64,000 nt of DNA from Silurus meridionalis (lineage: Eukaryota > Chordata > Actinopteri > Siluriformes > Siluridae). The notes beneath the pieces are model-generated. The model had not been told where the DNA came from, searched no databases, and was given only the letters and a program-made list of their open reading frames with translations. The position numbers and the translations under genes were made by a program. This document shows positions 34,230-47,079 of this stretch, piece by piece. The stretch covers positions 6,618,490 through 6,682,489 of the forward strand of contig NC_060892.1 in the NCBI RefSeq assembly GCF_014805685.1, in the 5' to 3' direction. Each line of letters begins with the position of its first letter. Within the stretch, counting starts at the first letter, position 1.

Positions 34230-35070
34230 TTTTTATTTTATTTTCTTAGTTATAGAAACCAATCTCAGGTTCCTACATGCTGACAAGCTTTTATTTTTTA
34301 CTTCGCAGGTTCTTCAGATAAAGTGTTCCTGCATCCTGGCAAAGTTGTTGGTAACAAGAGTCAGTTCTCAATCGGTTGATCAAGTGGATCTTCCCCTTGT
34401 TGGCACATGGACACCTGTAAATCAAATATCAAGTCATATGAATGAGCTTGTTGCTTCATCTGTGTTAATGTAATATGTTAAATTCTATATCATATTATAT
34501 AGTTTGATGTAATTCTGGTTATTGGTATTAAATGGGGTGGGGGTATAAAAAGGGGGCGTGATTAATTAATACAAACTCTGAACACATATGCGTATATAAC
34601 CTGCGCTCACTAGCATGTTCATACTTCTCTGAGGGCAGGGTATTAGCTTTGTGTGTGGGTGTGTTTACCTTAAGCTTAGCTCACCTATAGGCCAATAACA
34701 CACACCTCACAATGGCACCACGCTGACTCCAGGGTGAAGGTGAAAGTGAATGAGCCGCTGAGTAAATATGACTTTAAAGCTGCACAAACTTGCAGCTCCT
34801 TCTTAGGTATAATGAGAATAATAAATAATAACTATTATTATTTTTTAGTTCAATCCTATTCCAAATCACTCTTTTACCACATTACTGGCATTTTCAGTCT
34901 TGTTTTTTTCCAAATGTTTGAAAATTAAAATGTTTCCAAAAATATAACTTTGGCCCATAAAGTCTAAGATTTCAATGCCCTCATAAATATGACTTAATTA
35001 ATACTTAATTAATAATATTATTTAATTTTGTTAAAAATTCCATTCTATTTATTTACTTGTATATTGATTT
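34230..35070. other. Intergenic DNA, nothing recognised
   Basis: A short GGGGTGGGGGTATAAAAAGG patch near 34535 is TATA-like, but no linked transcript signal was seen. Confidence 0.4.
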
Positions 35071-35073
35071 ATA

Positions 35074-35607
35074 CACTATGTAGACAAAAGTATTGGGACA
35101 CCTGACCTTTCTGTGAAAGGTATTCTTAAAGGCTATAAAAACAGAATTATAAAAGCATTGGGAGGCCTGACTTTTCTAGCCATATGTGGTTCTTTCCCAA
35201 ATTCTTACCACAAAGTTGGAGACATTACATTTTTCCTTCAACTGAACTAGGAGACCTAAATCTTTTCCAGCATGACGATACCCCTGTGCATAATGCCAGC
35301 TTTTTGAAGATATGGTTCACATTGACTGGATTGGAAGATGTTAAGTGCCTTACTATAGAGCTCTGACCTCAACCCTATTAAACACATTTGTAATGAATTG
35401 GAATGATGACTGCACCCTAGGCCTCCTCACCTCACCTACATCAGTACCTGCCTTTACTAATCTCCACAAGTACACTCCCAAATCTCGTGCAACACCTTCC
35501 CAGAAGAGTGGAGGTTATTATAGCAGCAAATGTAGAATTGGATGTTCAAAGGTACATACGAATCTTATGGTCAGGTGTTCACAAACCTTTGTTCATAAAG
35601 TGCAGTG
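35074..35607 (+). mobile_element. TA-flanked MITE, longer copy
   Basis: Same family as the copy at 31.9 kb: it starts CACTATGTAGACAAAAGTAT after TA and ends AGTG before TA. A second internal TTGGGAGGCCTGACTTTTC block suggests an internal partial duplication of the left end. Confidence 0.65.
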
Positions 35608-35609
35608 TA

Positions 35610-36090
35610 TTGAATGTAATAAATGTATGTGACCCAAATTCCTGTTTTGTCTCTCACATTATAGCAGCTATAAACAGTCATTTCGTCACTAGCCCTTTTT
35701 TTGATCCTGTCTAAAAGTTGAATTACAGCTACTACACTAATACAAAAACAGCTAAAAAATGCAAATTCCTTTATTCCTAAGTAACAGCTTTACTCCTGAG
35801 TGCTGACAAAGTGCTGACATTGGAGACTCCTTCCTTTCCTAGAAAACATTACCATATTGGCGATTCTTTTAATCCTTTTGTGTGGAGGATCTGCATTACA
35901 AATAGCTCTGAACAGGCTGTTAGAAAACAGTTGCATTTGTAATTAGAGTTGCTATGAGAATATAAATGATAGAAAGTCAGAAGAAACACATTTTAACCAA
36001 ACAGAATCGAGAATTCAATAAAACTATCCTAAAATATTTCTGATATTTGTGGTAATGAAGGACATAACATGATTAAATGCACATTGAGGC
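35610..36090. other. Intergenic DNA, nothing firm
   Basis: Shares GACATTGGAGACTCC with 30.87 and 31.43 kb; otherwise unassigned. Confidence 0.4.
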
Positions 36091-36094
36091 ATTT

Positions 36095-36100
36095 GTGTGC

Positions 36101-36187
<87 letters not shown>
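36095..36187 (+). repeat. (GT)n(AT)n compound microsatellite
   Basis: About 22 bp of GT followed by about 68 bp of AT. Confidence 0.95.
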
Positions 36188-36188
<1 letters not shown>

Positions 36189-36540
36189 CTGTGACATTTG
36201 CAACATTTATTTACTGCATTAGGAGAATTAGGGTTGTTTCAAAGCTGCAGCAGTGTCTCCAGCTCATCCAGATTGATGTGGGTACGGACTGGCCTGTTTA
36301 GTGCATGTGTATGCCTGTGTGATGATTAATGAGGTATTTTTTGGCAAGTTGGCAAAGCTGGCCAGTGCCACTGCAGTTTTGTTTGAAAAGTGCTGGTGCT
36401 GGAGAAAGAGGGATTTGAGTGCCTGAGCACAGCATGATGTCAGCATGCACCACAACAAAAGCCAAATGTCTGCTGTTTGCAGCATTACGGGGCCCGAGCT
36501 GGGCTGAGCACATTTCATTGGGAGAAACATGCTGGAACAC
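36188..36540. promoter_or_regulatory. Enhancer-like island between two compound arrays
   Basis: 350 bp of complex sequence between two (CA/GT)(AT) arrays: GTGATGATTAATGAGG, GTTTCAAAGCTGCAGCAG (TCF-like) and CAACAAAAGCCAAATG. No coding or repeat similarity. Confidence 0.33.
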
Positions 36541-36749
<209 letters not shown>

Positions 36750-36753
<4 letters not shown>

Positions 36754-38879
36754 TAAATTGTACATTTGTATTGCCAAAGTAATTGCAGCTAGTTTTTGTC
36801 AAGTTTTTTAAACTTCTCTCTCTCTGAGATGTATTTTATGCCCGTTCTTGAGCAACAAATATGCACTGTTGACTGCTGGCTAATAATGGCAGACTCACAG
36901 CAGCTCAGCAACATCACTTTACTTGTTCTGTTCCCTGATCCACTAATCATAAAAGAAAAGTACAGATTAGAAATAACCTGTATCCAAAAGAGTTGAGGGA
37001 AAAAGTCTGTACACCCTTTTCAGAGAAAAATGGAAAAGAATTGGGATTTTAATGTTGACCATTCATTGAGAGTTTTACTAATATTAAAATGAAGCAAAGA
37101 CACAATGTACATAAACACACACAATTATCCACTATCCAACTAGCTAAAAAAACAACAGTGTATCAACTAGGTAAATCTACAAATTCTAGAAATATTGGAT
37201 TGTACTGTATCATTGGATGTTCTGTATCATTTATAATGTTTTTTTAAATCATTTTCAACAAAAAACAAATAAACAAAAACAGTTTACATAACATAGCAGA
37301 ATAATCTGCATGACTGGAAATGTAGTTACAGGAACAAATGGGAGCCAGCTGGCAAATAAACCCTTTTAAAGACAAAAGTATTGGGATTTTATTTTTTTAT
37401 TGTTTTATAAGTATTTTACCTTTAACCATAAGCACCAACTTGATATATACATAAATACACTTTAAACACATGCTGTTAGCCACTGCCCCAACCTTGTAGC
37501 CTGCTAGCTACATTTTTAAAGATTACTTTGACACAGAAGTCAGAATTATACACACCAAGAGCAAACAGAAGTTTTCATCTACTAATTCACAGGCAAATGA
37601 AGTATAAGATAATTAGTAAAATCACACATCACATCCCACATTAGGAACATCAGAGGAAATCACAGCTTCTTAGAAATGTTTTATATAGTTTATTCTGTAT
37701 TCAATAATAAATGTAATGACCTTGGGCTCGTATTATAATTCAGAATGTTATGAATGCACGTAATTATATATATATATATATATATGCACACATTGAACAC
37801 ATTTTATTAGCAATTACTTGGCCCATGTTAGCATGCTGTACATAAAAATGAACAGAAGTTTAGTTTGAAACAAAAATATACAAAACTAATGATGTAAATG
37901 TAAAAAAAAAAAAAAACATTACACACTGTGTGTTTCAATATCAGAATAATGTGTAGAAAAAGAATTGCAAATTGCATTTGTGTGTAAAAACTTAGGATTC
38001 ACCAACATGCATTTGATTAAAAGTACAGGAAACTGGCTTTGTTCAGATGCTAATTTCGGTGTGTGAAAAAAAAAAAAAAAGTGACTAGCAAAAGCAAACA
38101 CTACTAATTTCACTCTAAATGTTTTTGCATGCCATCTATTAATTTTTCATATCCCCAAGAAACACACAACTTGATCTTTTGCTGAGCTCAGACAAGCTTG
38201 TGTTTTTACTTGCGATTAGGGATTATGTGTTGGTTAAAGATCTGTACTGCTGTGCTTTGATATGCTTATCAGAGTTACACTGACACATTCGGAGTAATTT
38301 TTTTTTTTTAGATATTTCTTAGATGTTCGGCTGCTTGAGGAACTGTAATTAAGAGAATATCCTGATCTTAGGTGAACATAAGCATATTGTGTCCTATGAT
38401 ATAAGGGACATCCTGTTTTCTCTCTCTTGACAGTTTCAAATGTTGCCTGTTCATCCATTTGGCATCTCAAAAAAGGGAATACTTCCTTATATGGAAGCTT
38501 GTTCCTATGCTTTGTTCAAAGCATTTGTTTAATAAAGTGTTAAAGAGTGTAAAGTGGACTGGAGGGCAGACATCTGAAACCATTCAACTCAGAAAAAGCA
38601 CTGCCCCTACAGCCGGACTCTGTATGATTGTTTTTAATAAATAGTAAAATGCAAAGATAGTTTTAGCAAAGTATAAGTATAATTTCCATCACAGGAACCA
38701 AGGAAGACAATTAGCACTATGATATGATCTGATGAAGGAGAAATTGGAGAAAAAGAAATCTGAGAAAATCTGCTGAGCAATGGTTAAGTTTTGCATCTAT
38801 ATATATCTACACATGAATACACTGTTATGCAAATAGTCCCCTTTTGTTGTTATTTCATTTTTATATTTGTTGTTCTAAT
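36750..38879. other. AT-rich intergenic DNA, nothing firm
   Basis: No transposon or coding signal. The 38140-38460 part is slightly more complex. Confidence 0.45.
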
Positions 38880-39262
38880 AGCCTCCACTCTTCTGGGAAG
38901 ATGTTCCACTAGATTTTGAAGGCTGCTTGTGGAGATTTGTGCTTATTCAGCCACAAAAGCATTGGTAAAATCACGTGCTGATGTAGGTGAGGTGAGGAGG
39001 CCTGGGGTGCAGTCAGCATTCTAATTTATCCCAAAGCTGTTCAGGAGGGTTGAGTTCAGAGCTCTATAACAACCTATGTACACCATATCTTTATGGAGCT
39101 GGCTTTGTGCACAGTGGCATTGTCATGCTGAAACGGGTTTGGGTCTCCTAGTTAAGTGAAGGAACAATGTCCTATACTATTGTGTGCATTTAACTTTGGG
39201 GTATCAGTTTGGGGAAGAACCACATATGGCTGAAAATGTCAGGAGTCTGGCCAAAAACTTAT
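38880..39262 (-). mobile_element. MITE of the same family, inverted
   Basis: Reverse-complement of the 35-kb element: the GGCCTGGGGTGCAGTCAGC, TTGTGCACAGTGGCATTGTC and CACATATGGCTG blocks appear in order. The terminal repeats are degraded. Confidence 0.6.
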
Positions 39263-39264
39263 TT

Positions 39265-40139
39265 ATTAAAGTAACATGCTAGTCAATTTTTGCCCTCTGG
39301 TTGTAAAATATTTTGCGAGCTGATGTGGGTTGTTAACAGGATTCAGTAAGTAAAAGAATCCTGGGCTGTGTCAGTAACTTTAAACATTTTTTAAACCATT
39401 TGTATTGAAAATACTCATTATGATAGTAGTCAAGTGCAAAAGTGTGTACATAAACAGCAACAGATATTTAAGACATGTAAATGTTAAGACATTTCTTCAA
39501 TAGTGACAAAGTAGTTCATAGTATCATGTAAATACACCAAACAAATTAAAATGTCAATGGTTCAAGTGTTTATGCCCTCTTATCTTAATGTGATGTAAAT
39601 ATTTTCTTGACCTTTATATTTGCATCTGACCCCCCAGTTGTATTCTTCCTACACTGTTTAAATTGCCTCTGTTGTGATTTCAATCCTAATTTTTTTGTTT
39701 TTATTTTTGGTTTACTTCTAGATTACACATATATTTTTTACTTATAGAAAAGTAATTAAAAAAGTAGTTTTTTTTTTTTTTTTTTACATTCTAAAACTGC
39801 AGAGAAAGAATCCATTACTACAGTCCCCACCTTCGAACTTCAGGCTACGCCTCCATTTTGGGGCCTCACAGTGCAAAACTGTAAAAGAAAAAAGAGAACA
39901 TGCGTTGTGTTGATATAATGGAGATACTGAATGCCATAAAAACCCTCCAGGATGACTGTGCTGCTTTTCTCTGTCTTGCTAAAAAACCCAAAAAACGAAA
40001 AAATGGTGAGCACAGAGACCTCCTAAACGAGGATCATTGTGAACAGCGTTGAAAAGTGGACAAGCCGTCTTTATGTATGACGGGAAGCGTTATGATGGAG
40101 AGAGATAAGGCCTGTGATTGTCACATACTGTAACACAGC
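39265..40139. other. AT-rich intergenic DNA, nothing recognised
   Basis: No repeat or gene similarity seen. Confidence 0.5.
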
Positions 40140-40360
40140 AGTCACCATTCATTAGTGAGCAATAAACGAGCGCAGGAACAAGTGGCAGCTGGACGACGAA
40201 GCTTCGCACAACGGCGCTCTTTCTCTCTGTCCAGCCCTGAAATTTTGTTAAAGGCCAAATCGCTCTGTGAAGTCCTCTGTGGCTCGACAAGCCTGAGCCG
40301 GGATTCCAATAGACGTTTGTTTTGGGGGAGCAAACAAGGGTTTCTCTTTGACTAAATAAA
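40140..40360. promoter_or_regulatory. Enhancer-like island, about 19 kb downstream
   Basis: Complex, relatively GC sequence with GAGCAATAAACGAGCGCAGG, GAAATTTTGTTAAAGGCC and GGAGCAAACAAGGG. Short overlapping frames on both strands have no recognised domain. Confidence 0.33.
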
Positions 40361-40566
40361 GAAAAATAGGCTCTTCAAGAAGCAGGAGGGAAAAAAAATC
40401 AATACACACTGCTGTAGCTCATCTGGGATACGCTGAGTAACCTGAAAGGTTTTTTTTGCTTTCTATTTAAAATCTTTTCTTTTCTTTAGAAATATTTTCG
40501 TTTTTTTGTGTGTTTGAGTAATGATTTTTGAAACTTTTGAAAAAAACAGCAGTTTAAAAAAATAGC

Positions 40567-40669
<103 letters not shown>

Positions 40670-40831
40670 GCATACCAAAAATGTTATTATTTTTATATTA
40701 ACAAAGTAATAAATAAACCTTTATTAACAGTTAAGGAATGAGTCTCCGGTTTAAGCACAAAATGTGATTCATTTGATTATTTTTGGTATTACTATTCAAT
40801 TTAATACAATTGAATTATATAATTAGAATAC

Positions 40832-40835
<4 letters not shown>

Positions 40836-40898
<63 letters not shown>
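40836..40898. repeat. (AT)n microsatellite
   Basis: A 63-bp AT array ending exactly at a SINE body. Confidence 0.95.
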
Positions 40899-40901
<3 letters not shown>

Positions 40902-41015
40902 GGCCACTGCTGGGCCCTTGAGGAAGACCCTTAACCCTCAACTGTTCATGTGTCTACATGAGATAACTGTAAGTCACTCTGGATAAGGGCTTAACCCAAA
41001 TAAATATAGTTTCAT
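40899..41015 (+). mobile_element. SINE body and tail after an AT array
   Basis: GGGCCACTGCTGGGCCCTTG and GTAAGTCACTCTGGATAAGG match the family. The tRNA head is missing; the element begins directly at the end of the 63-bp AT array. Confidence 0.55.
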
Positions 41016-42055
41016 CATTGTTGATGTTATCAGTTGTTGAATCAGCACTGATGGACACTTGAGTGCAAATCTGTTCAAGCATTAGGCTCTGCATTTTTCA
41101 CGAGACAGAAGCCTAGAAATATAACGGCGACATTATAGTTTCAGTCAAAATGAAATGTTTCAAGGCAGGTTATTTCCGCTCTAGTTATGATTTTACTCAG
41201 CTCTACGTTACGATATTTGAACATTTAGGTGAAACTCAAGATGCAAATGTCAGACAGGAAGCATAGATGGTCAGATTTTGTGTTCAATGTAGCATAAAAA
41301 CACATTCAAATGAATTGTATAACTTCACTGAACTGTTCCTGGATGTAAAAAGGCATCATTTCCAACTGTGATTTTTTTGGTATGAAATAAAGCAAAGAAA
41401 AAACACATTTTTTTTTACATGATTAAATAATAAGCTTCAGGAAAGGCTCTTCGGTGTTAAATAAATAGAAAAAAAAACTCGCCTTTTCTTACCATTTCAG
41501 CTATTTCACACATTCTCTTTGGACATTCCTCACACACTTACATTCTTCACATACACAGGATGGTGTGAATGTGAATTCTGCAGTCTTTAGCCCATTGTGT
41601 TCTTTTACTTGCCTAATGAATGTAAAAAAAAGTGACCAAATTTGAAAGAAAAAAATCGGAAAGTTAAACTTTAGTGAAAGAAGAATGATGGCACAAGATA
41701 GAGAAGTGCAGCGTCATTGATTTGGTGATAAATTATGTCACAGTAAACTTTTTTCGAGAGACAATGGGTTTTTAACAGCATTTTTATTAAATGTTATAGT
41801 ATTACTACTTACAACCTCTTACAGTTTTATACTGAAGAAATTTCTTTCCACACAATTGATAAAACCTTCTGATTGGTCAGGTCATATTGGTTCTTTCAGA
41901 TGCTTTACATAAATAGATTCTAAAAATAACTGATATGGTGAAATTTTCTTTAAGCAGCATTTTTGTACAAAGTTTTGTGGCATTTTCAGGAGAGAGGAGT
42001 TAACACTAGACATAAAGTATAAATATATTATAATATATGTAAATACATTTTAATA
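41016..42055. other. AT-rich intergenic DNA, nothing recognised
   Basis: Unique AT-rich sequence. Confidence 0.5.
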
Positions 42056-42058
42056 GTA

Positions 42059-42061
42059 TAC

Positions 42062-42128
<67 letters not shown>
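42059..42128. repeat. (AT)n microsatellite
   Basis: A 70-bp AT array. Confidence 0.95.
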
Positions 42129-42130
<2 letters not shown>

Positions 42131-42405
42131 GTTACATATTTTTATCATTCCCTTTTTATTGTCTATTTCTATTCATTGATTTATTATATAATTAATTATA
42201 TTGTAAATCCTATTTCATTCCTCTTCTCAATTTGTATTCTTTAAAATTTTCACCTTTAATTTGTTATTGTTACATTATTGTTACATACATACCAATAGTT
42301 GAAACCGCTTCACTGAATGTTATACTGTGTATGGTTATGTCAGTGACAAATAAAATTTGAATAAAGATGCATGTTAAAATGTATGTTTCAAAGACAAAAT
42401 TCCCT

Positions 42406-42409
<4 letters not shown>

Positions 42410-42455
<46 letters not shown>

Positions 42456-42652
42456 GGTATTTCTGTGTTGGATGCCACATGGCTTTGCCATCCTGTGTTG
42501 AGGAGATTTAGGGGAAGAATCTGGGGGTTCCTGCCCAGTAAGGGTGCTTTAACTCAGGCATGATGGGTCATTGTGGCCCCATTCCACCTCGTCCAGATAG
42601 ATAGATGGATTGCTGGGAGAGAAGAGGAGGAGGAGGAGGAGGAGGAGGAGAT
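42410..42652 (+). repeat. (GT)n and (GGA)n microsatellites
   Basis: GT at 42411-42453 and GGA units at 42623-42650, with complex DNA between. Confidence 0.9.
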
Positions 42653-42654
42653 GT

Positions 42655-43889
42655 GCACTTGCTCCCTGGAATGTGGCGAGTCCTTGCAAACTATTTTCTT
42701 TGTGTTTTAACTACTGTGTTGCTGCTTCCAAACACTTCAAGTGTTTAATGTAAGAAAACACAAGACATTCCTTTAGCGATGTCATTGAACCTCATAGGCC
42801 ATCAAGACCACTCTTCATTCCACCTCTCTATCGATTCTATCCATCTGCAGACACATGCAAATTATTAAACTGTTTTCAAACATATATTAACTTTTCTTCC
42901 AAAACTCGAAGAAGGGATTTTAACCCATTTTATTTATATATCATTGTCAAACTTGAGCAATTTCAAGCTCAATTAACTCTCATCCTTTCGTCATCTTACT
43001 GCATGGATGAGACTAACTGGGATCATCCTCTTTTTTGTTTCCTGATAATGAACAAAACTTTAGTTTATGCTTACACCATGTTAGACCTTCAGAAACATGT
43101 TCGCCGAACCGTAAACACACAAAGACCTCAACTGGAGGCTAGAAATGACTCAGAATTACTCGAAATGACTCAAAATAACTCTAGCAGGAGTAAATTGAGG
43201 TGGAGGAATCAAACAGATGTTCAAGAGACAGAAAGAAAAAAATCAATACACACTCCAGCCAAATCTCTCAAATCTGAAAGCTTAATTGTCTTTAGGAGTG
43301 TATGACATGACATGTCTTCGTTTTCTTAAAAAAAAATCATTGATTTTCATTTCAAGCAGAATAAAATAAAATAAATATGAAACAAGGACGATAGAAGAGT
43401 AGCTTCCTAAAATAATCCTCTAGTCTGGTTAGGTGACGTAGGAAATTCTTTTTGTTTTCTTTAAAAAATATACATTTTGGCAGCTTAAAATAGTTTAAGC
43501 TGGATCAAACATATGCTTCAGGAAAAAAAAGCTTGCTCAAATATTCAAAAGCCTTTCAGTGACACAAAAGCTTTTTTGCAACAAAAAAAATCTCACTGAA
43601 GATCCCAATAATCCTTTAAAGTCCAATATCTCTGTGGTGATTCGGGCATTAGTGTTTGCCCTTTAGATCTAAGATATTTCAAACATGAGCTATAAAAGTG
43701 TTCATCACTCCTTCAACACTCTTCATCCCTTCATTTTTTAATACTGAGAATACTTTTTAAAATCATTGATTTAAATCTTTTATTTGATTAAAAAATTTGA
43801 TGAGTTAGAAACGTCCCAGGAGGGGCAACTCTTCTAAAAAAAGATATGGAGCCCAAAACAGGAATTCAGGCCTCATGTTTGTGACTAGG
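42655..43889. other. AT-rich intergenic DNA, nothing recognised
   Basis: A 100-codon frame at 43003-43305 has no recognised domain and ordinary AT-rich composition. Confidence 0.5.
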
Positions 43890-43890
43890 G

Positions 43891-43929
<39 letters not shown>

Positions 43930-44077
43930 GTGCAGAGCACCCCGATTTACTCCCACAGTCCTCAGCATGGGGCTTGGTGGAGGAGGAGCTGCTGTCTGAG
44001 AGCTTTTGTCATTATAGGGGAAGTAGCGGAATCCAACAGGGAAGGAAACTCTCTCTCTCTCTCTCTCTCTTTCTCTC

Positions 44078-44126
<49 letters not shown>

Positions 44127-44251
44127 CCCTGTCCAACGGCAGCAGGAGGAGAAAGAAAGCACGTTACATGCTTGCAAATCAGCCTGCTGGTATTATTCTA
44201 CTCACCCGGGACGTTGGGGACACTTTCTCCTTCTAAACACACACTCTCACA

Positions 44252-44312
<61 letters not shown>
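43890..44312 (+). repeat. GT, CT/CA, CT/CA microsatellite block
   Basis: GT at 43891-43929, CT at 44050-44075, CA at 44082-44123, CT at 44250-44278 and CA at 44279-44308. Long frames over it are simple-repeat artefacts. Confidence 0.95.
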
Positions 44313-44313
<1 letters not shown>

Positions 44314-44442
44314 CACACACAGACATGCACAAACACACAGCCTTATTAAATTAGTGAGTCTGGAGTATAAACCACACTTGCTTTGTGATACAAATCTTGC
44401 AGGTTGATTTTATTTTCCATAAAATTGCCTGAAATAACACTT

Positions 44443-44460
44443 CAGCGCCTCCTACTGGTG
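44443..44460 (-). promoter_or_regulatory. CTCF-like site at the minisatellite border
   Basis: CAGCGCCTCCTACTGG reads on the minus strand as CCAGTAGGAGGCGCTG, about 14 of 15 matches to the CTCF core. It abuts and partly overlaps the first unit of the 29-bp minisatellite. Confidence 0.35.
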
Positions 44461-45815
44461 TCATCCAGTACAGTATTTGTCTGCTGGTCTTGTCCAGTGC
44501 ATTGTTTGTCTGCAGGTCTTGCCCATCATATTGTTCTTCTGCTGGAGTCAGCCACTACTTTGTTCATCTGCTGGTGTCGTTTAGTATGTTTGTCTGCTGT
44601 GATGTCCAGTATGTCCTTAGTCTACTGGTGTCGGCCAGTACGTTGTTGTTCTGCTTGAGTCATTCAATGCATAGTTCATCAACTACTGTCATGCAGTACA
44701 TTGTTTGTCTGTTGATGCCATCCAGTGAGCTGTTGATCTGCTGGGTTCAGCCACTGCATTGTTCATCTGCTGGTGTTGTTTAGTGCACTGGGTTAGGGTT
44801 AGGGTTGTCCTGCTGATGTTCGTCTGCTGGTGTCATCCAGTATGCTGTTTCACTGCTGGTTCATACCGTGTGTTGTTTACTAGCTGTGTCATGCAGTGAA
44901 TTTTATTTTATTAGCTGGAGTCATCCAGTGCATTGTTTCTCAGCTGGTGTCATCCAGTGCATTGTTGTCTACTGGTGTCGTCCAATGCATTGTGTTTCAG
45001 CTGTGTTGTGCAGTGGATTGTTCGTCTGCTGTTGTCATGCAATGCATTGTTCATCTGCTGGTGCATCCAGTAGGTTGTTTATCTGCTGGTGTCATCCAGT
45101 ATGTTGTTTATCTGCTGGTGTCATCCAGTATGTTGTTTATTTGCTGGAGTTGTTCGGTCCATTGTTCCTCTCCCAGTATCATCCAGCATGTTGTTACTTT
45201 GCTGGCATTGTCCAATACATTTATTCTTTTGCTGGTATCACCTAGTAGGTTGTCTCCTGCTGACATCCAGTAACTCATTTGTGGATGGTGTTATCCAGTA
45301 CATTGTTTGTCTGTTGGTGTAATCTAGTGCGTTGTTCATCAGCTGGTGTCGTTCAGTGCATTGCTTGTCAACTTGTGTCATTTAGTGCATTGTTCATCTG
45401 CTGGAGCCATCTGGTATGTTGCGGTCTGCCGGTATCTTCCAGTACGTTGCTCATTCGCTGATCCGGTATGTTGTTTGTCAGCTTGTGTCATTTTGTACAT
45501 TGTTCATCTGCTGGTGTCATCCAGAGTTGTTTGTCATCTTGTTTCATTTAGTGAGTTGTTCGTCTGCTGGTTTTGTCCAGTACACTGTTCATCTTCTGGT
45601 GTTGTCCAGTATGTTCTTCTCTTGGAGTCATCCAGTGAATTGTTCATATGCTGGTATAAACCAGTACATTTCATTTTAGTTTGCTGGTGTCATCCAGTGC
45701 ACTGTTTGTCTGCTGGCGTTTCCTGTATGTTGTTTGTCTGCTGGTGTCACCCAGTACATTGTTTGTGTGTTGGTGTCACCCAGTACATTGTTTGTGTGTT
45801 GGTGTCACCTAGGCA
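44455..45815. repeat. 29-bp unit minisatellite, about 1.36 kb
   Basis: Imperfect tandem copies of a unit like GCTGGTGTCATCCAGTACAT plus TGTTTGTCT, 29 bp long, run for about 47 units. The unit lacks stop codons in most frames. Because 29 is not a multiple of 3, each open frame cycles through three peptide phases (such as SAGVIQY, LVSSSML, CWCHPV), giving spurious open frames up to 167 codons. Confidence 0.9.
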
Positions 45816-46119
45816 TTGTTATCATAGACTTAGCATACACCCATGCTAACTCATTAAATAAAAATGTGGTGGTGTTTCAAGCCAGAATCCTTTTGGATTT
45901 TACATCTGATATTAATAAACAACACATTTTTCAGGCATTTTCACTGTACTCATCCTGTGCTAGAATAGTAGTGCTAATCAGATTTTAGGAACAGCTGAAT
46001 GAGTGCAGTTTATCCTTGCGGGATCAGGGATCAGGGAAAAGGGACATAGGAGTTGATGTGAATTTTCCTTGTGTTGGCTGTTATAGACACCTCGCCCCAA
46101 ACTTCACAAAGTGGAAATG

Positions 46120-46290
46120 CATATTACTTTTGCTCAGCTAGGAATTGCTGGAGGCACACGTTAGCGCGCTAGATTTTAAATAACGCATGCTACTGATTTA
46201 TAATTCAGGAGTAATTAAGCCAAGATGACACCATCCTCACGGTTGACCTCTGTGTTAGTGCAGTGCTGCCAACAGCTCTAGTCAGGGCAG
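46120..46290. promoter_or_regulatory. Weak enhancer-like island
   Basis: Complex sequence with GCATGCTACTGATTTATAAT and CAGGAGTAATTAAGCC homeodomain-like cores; no repeat recognised. Confidence 0.25.
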
Positions 46291-46339
46291 ACATTGCTAG
46301 CATGGGTGTGTAAACAAAGTGCCATATGTGTGAGTGTAA

Positions 46340-46376
46340 GTGCGTGTGTGCGCGCGCGTGTGTGTGTGTGTGTGTA
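46340..46376 (+). repeat. (GT/GC)n microsatellite
   Basis: GTGCGCGCGCGT then GT units; alternating purine-pyrimidine with CG could adopt Z-DNA. Confidence 0.85.
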
Positions 46377-46534
46377 GAAGAGGGTAGAGATGCAGAAACA
46401 GGAGCTGTGTGTAGTGAAACATAAGCAGCAGGTGAGGTCTGCTGCAGGTAGAAAGTGTGATTAGCAGAATTAGCACAATGGTTTTCAGGTTTCTCAGGAT
46501 TCATCGTGTCTTGTTTTTGTGTTGTTTAAATTTA

Positions 46535-46748
46535 CTAGGCATCCAAATGTATTGGAATTCCTGACTTTTCCAGCCATATGTGATTATTTTCCAAACTTTT
46601 ACCAAAAAGTTGGAGGTACACAATTGTATATGATGTCTTTGGATTACATTTTCCATTAATTTAAACTAAGAGACAAAAACCTGTTCCATCATGGTAATGC
46701 CCCAATGCACAAAGCCAGCTCCTGCTATAGAGCTCTGACCTCAACCTA
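46535..46748 (+). mobile_element. 5' portion of the MITE family
   Basis: Begins with a diverged left end (CCAAATGTATTGGAATTCCT), runs through CCAGCCATATGTGATTATTT and stops after CTATAGAGCTCTGACCTCAA. The 3' third is absent. Confidence 0.5.
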
Positions 46749-47079
46749 AATAAATTAAAAATATTGTGCATCTTAGGGAATTGATCATCTTTGTAATTGT
46801 GAGATTTTGATGACTACATAATTCAAGGAAACACCGTTTATTCCTAATGGATTAAAATGTAATTTTCTTTTTTTTTTTTATCCAGGATCAGACAAACATT
46901 TTTGGATTAGGATTAAAATGATCAGTGCAGATTGATGTCTTAAAGAGCATATACATACAGCAAAACCTTCCAGAATGTATTCCTAGTTGAGACTGTTCTG
47001 TTTCAGAAAGTTGAATAAAGTCGACAAAACACTTCTGGTAAGACTTTCTCTCTTGCTCTCTGTCCTTGTCTCATAAAAA

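Noticed and set aside
34530..34560. TATAAAAAGG promoter
   Set aside because: Isolated motif in AT-rich DNA with no initiator, exon or conservation evidence.
43003..43305. 100-codon frame starting MDETNWDHPL
   Set aside because: No domain, AT-rich composition like its flanks, no splice or promoter context.
43875..44354. 152-159-codon frames
   Set aside because: Made of GT, CT and CA dinucleotide repeats.
44455..45815. CRISPR-like array
   Set aside because: No conserved repeat with unique spacers; contiguous degenerate 29-bp units in a vertebrate genome.
45346..45849. 167-codon Cys/Val-rich frame
   Set aside because: Translation of the 29-bp minisatellite; peptide phase rotates with each unit, as expected for a non-coding tandem repeat.
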